Positions 57,150-58,022 of a stretch of DNA of 58,022 nt are shown piece by piece. The translations under genes and the position numbers were made by a program. The DNA comes from Alphaproteobacteria bacterium (GTDB taxonomy: Bacteria > Pseudomonadota > Alphaproteobacteria > Micavibrionales > Micavibrionaceae): positions 1 to 58,022 of the forward strand of contig JAJFGW010000043.1 of assembly GCA_021775915.1 (NCBI GenBank). Reading direction: 5' to 3'. Below the pieces are notes generated by a model. It had not been told where the DNA came from. It saw nothing but the letters and a program-made list of their open reading frames with translations, and searched no databases. Within the stretch, counting starts at the first letter, position 1; every line of letters begins with the position of its first letter.

Positions 57150-58022
57150 TTACGCCGCTAGCCCGCGCTCCATAAATTGGCTCATACGTTTGGCAAAGCC
57201 GGAAGGGTCGGGGATGGGCTCGCCCTGAATGATCCGCGCCTGATCGAGTAGCAGCCATGCTGCATCGGTCAGCTCTATGTCTCCGGCGTCTTTTTCCGCC
57301 AGTGCCCCGAGCCGTTTAATCAATGCATGGTCGGGGTTAATTTCGAGCACGCGTTTAGATTTGCTCTCATATTTCTGGTGAATGCGCAGCACGCGCTCCA
57401 TCCGCAAATCAACCTCATCATCGGCGGCAACCAGACAGACCGGCGAGTCTGTGAGGCGGTTTGAAATACGCACTTCGCCGACTTCGTCCTTGAGTGTTTC
57501 GGTGACGATGTCTTTAAGTGTTTCTAATTTAGAGTCTTTGATTTCCTCTTTATCATCTTGCTTTTCCTCTGTTTTTTTATTTTCGAAACGATCGAGATCG
57601 ATATTACCTTTGGTCACGGATTGGAATGGTTTTCCGTCAAAATCCAGAACGGTCTGGAGCCAGAAATCATCAATCGTATCGGTCAGGAACAGCACCTCGA
57701 TGCCGCGCGCTTTGAAGCCCTCAATCTGCGGGCTGTTTTTCAGCGTGTCGATATTTTCACCGCTGATATAATAAATGATCTCCTGATTTTCTTTCATGCG
57801 CGTCGCGTAGTCCGCGAGCGATGTTAGCTCCCCGTCCTCATGTGTTGAGTAAAAGCGCACGACTTTGAGTAGGGCTTCGCGATGTTCGAACGCGTCATAT
57901 AACCCTTCTTTGAGCACTGCGCCGAACTGGCCCCAGAATGTTCCGAATGCCGGGGCGTCGTTTTCCGCCATTTTGTTTAAATCGCCCAGAATACGTTTGG
58001 TGATATTATTCCTGATTTTGTC
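57150..58022 (-). CDS. htpG: Chaperone HtpG (Hsp90), C-terminal part only
   Basis: The last 290 residues of the bacterial Hsp90 are present; the start lies beyond the window edge. The chain opens in frame with DKIRNNITKRILGDLN, then FWGQFGAVLKEGLYDAFEHREALLKVVRFYST, YYISGENIDTLKNSPQIEGFKARGIEVLFLTDTIDDFWLQTV and SPVCLVAADDEVDLRMERVL, all middle-domain and C-terminal dimerisation signatures of HtpG, ending with the helix LDQARIIQGEPIPDPSGFAKRM. HtpG assists late folding steps in the cytosol. Confidence 0.95.
   Translation of the reverse strand, partial: DKIRNNITKRILGDLNKMAENDAPAFGTFWGQFGAVLKEGLYDAFEHREALLKVVRFYSTHEDGELTSLADYATRMKENQEIIYYISGENIDTLKNSPQIEGFKARGIEVLFLTDTIDDFWLQTVLDFDGKPFQSVTKGNIDLDRFENKKTEEKQDDKEEIKDSKLETLKDIVTETLKDEVGEVRISNRLTDSPVCLVAADDEVDLRMERVLRIHQKYESKSKRVLEINPDHALIKRLGALAEKDAGDIELTDAAWLLLDQARIIQGEPIPDPSGFAKRMSQFMERGLAA

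Overview
This 58,022-base window is gene-dense, mid-GC bacterial chromosome, most likely from an alphaproteobacterium. The main reasons are the gene set (dnaK/grpE near rph, rdgB and hemW), a C4-pathway 5-aminolevulinate synthase (hemA), a protein matching the C-terminal half of the alphaproteobacterial SUV3-like helicase, and an oligopeptide-type solute-binding protein of the YejA class. Several traits are unusual for that class: a single-chain glycyl-tRNA synthetase, a fused ResB-CcsA (system II) cytochrome c synthase, and many small secreted proteins of unknown family. A deep-branching or predatory lineage such as the Micavibrionales is possible but is only inferred. I saw no rRNA, tRNA, CRISPR array, prophage or intact insertion sequence, and no gene-free stretch longer than 300 bases.

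Layout. Bases 1-5534 hold protein quality control and housekeeping genes (dnaK partial, grpE, rph, rdgB, hemW) with a solitary IcmD/DotP-like membrane protein. Bases 5539-12513 hold a large secreted protein, the stand-alone SUV3-like C-terminal domain, a Rap1a-like secreted protein, a metal permease, an ankyrin-repeat protein and a 1-Cys peroxiredoxin. Bases 12088-17766 hold a duplicated secreted-protein locus, a persulfide-dioxygenase-like enzyme, a TlpA-like thioredoxin and the CcsBA cytochrome c synthase. Bases 18012-22310 hold a coiled-coil protein and a tandem array of six related small secreted proteins with two mature-chain cysteines. Bases 22304-33851 hold isoprenoid, tRNA and central-metabolism genes (polyprenyl synthase, trmN-like, S49 protease, glycyl-tRNA synthetase, pyruvate phosphate dikinase, ygfZ). 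Bases 33878-42474 hold envelope genes (family 9 glycosyltransferase, two outer-membrane-barrel paralogues, a lipoprotein, a peptide-binding protein) and several small enzymes.

Bases 42531-48527 form an operon read on the minus strand: glutamate dehydrogenase, an NADPH/ferredoxin-type flavoprotein, then the alpha and beta chains of 2-oxoglutarate:ferredoxin oxidoreductase. Together these could take glutamate to succinyl-CoA and place the electrons on NADPH and ferredoxin. With pyruvate phosphate dikinase, the peptide-binding protein and the S49 protease, this suggests a metabolism fed largely by amino acids. Bases 48665-50001 hold a CheY-type regulator with two small motility-associated genes. 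Bases 49998-58022 hold ribokinase, hemA, cyclopropane fatty acid synthase, a TetR regulator, an adenosine-kinase-like PfkB protein, a thioredoxin-like protein, an isochorismatase-fold hydrolase and the 3' part of htpG.

The most unusual points are: the six-member secreted two-cysteine array; two places where the 3' end of a gene (the MBL enzyme and the PfkB kinase) recurs as a fragment downstream, recording local rearrangement; a perfect consensus promoter whose predicted start site falls on the isochorismatase start codon; a zincin-family protein that has lost its metal-binding histidines; a helicase C-terminal domain without its helicase; and a hairpin covering a ribosome binding site at 26214-26240.
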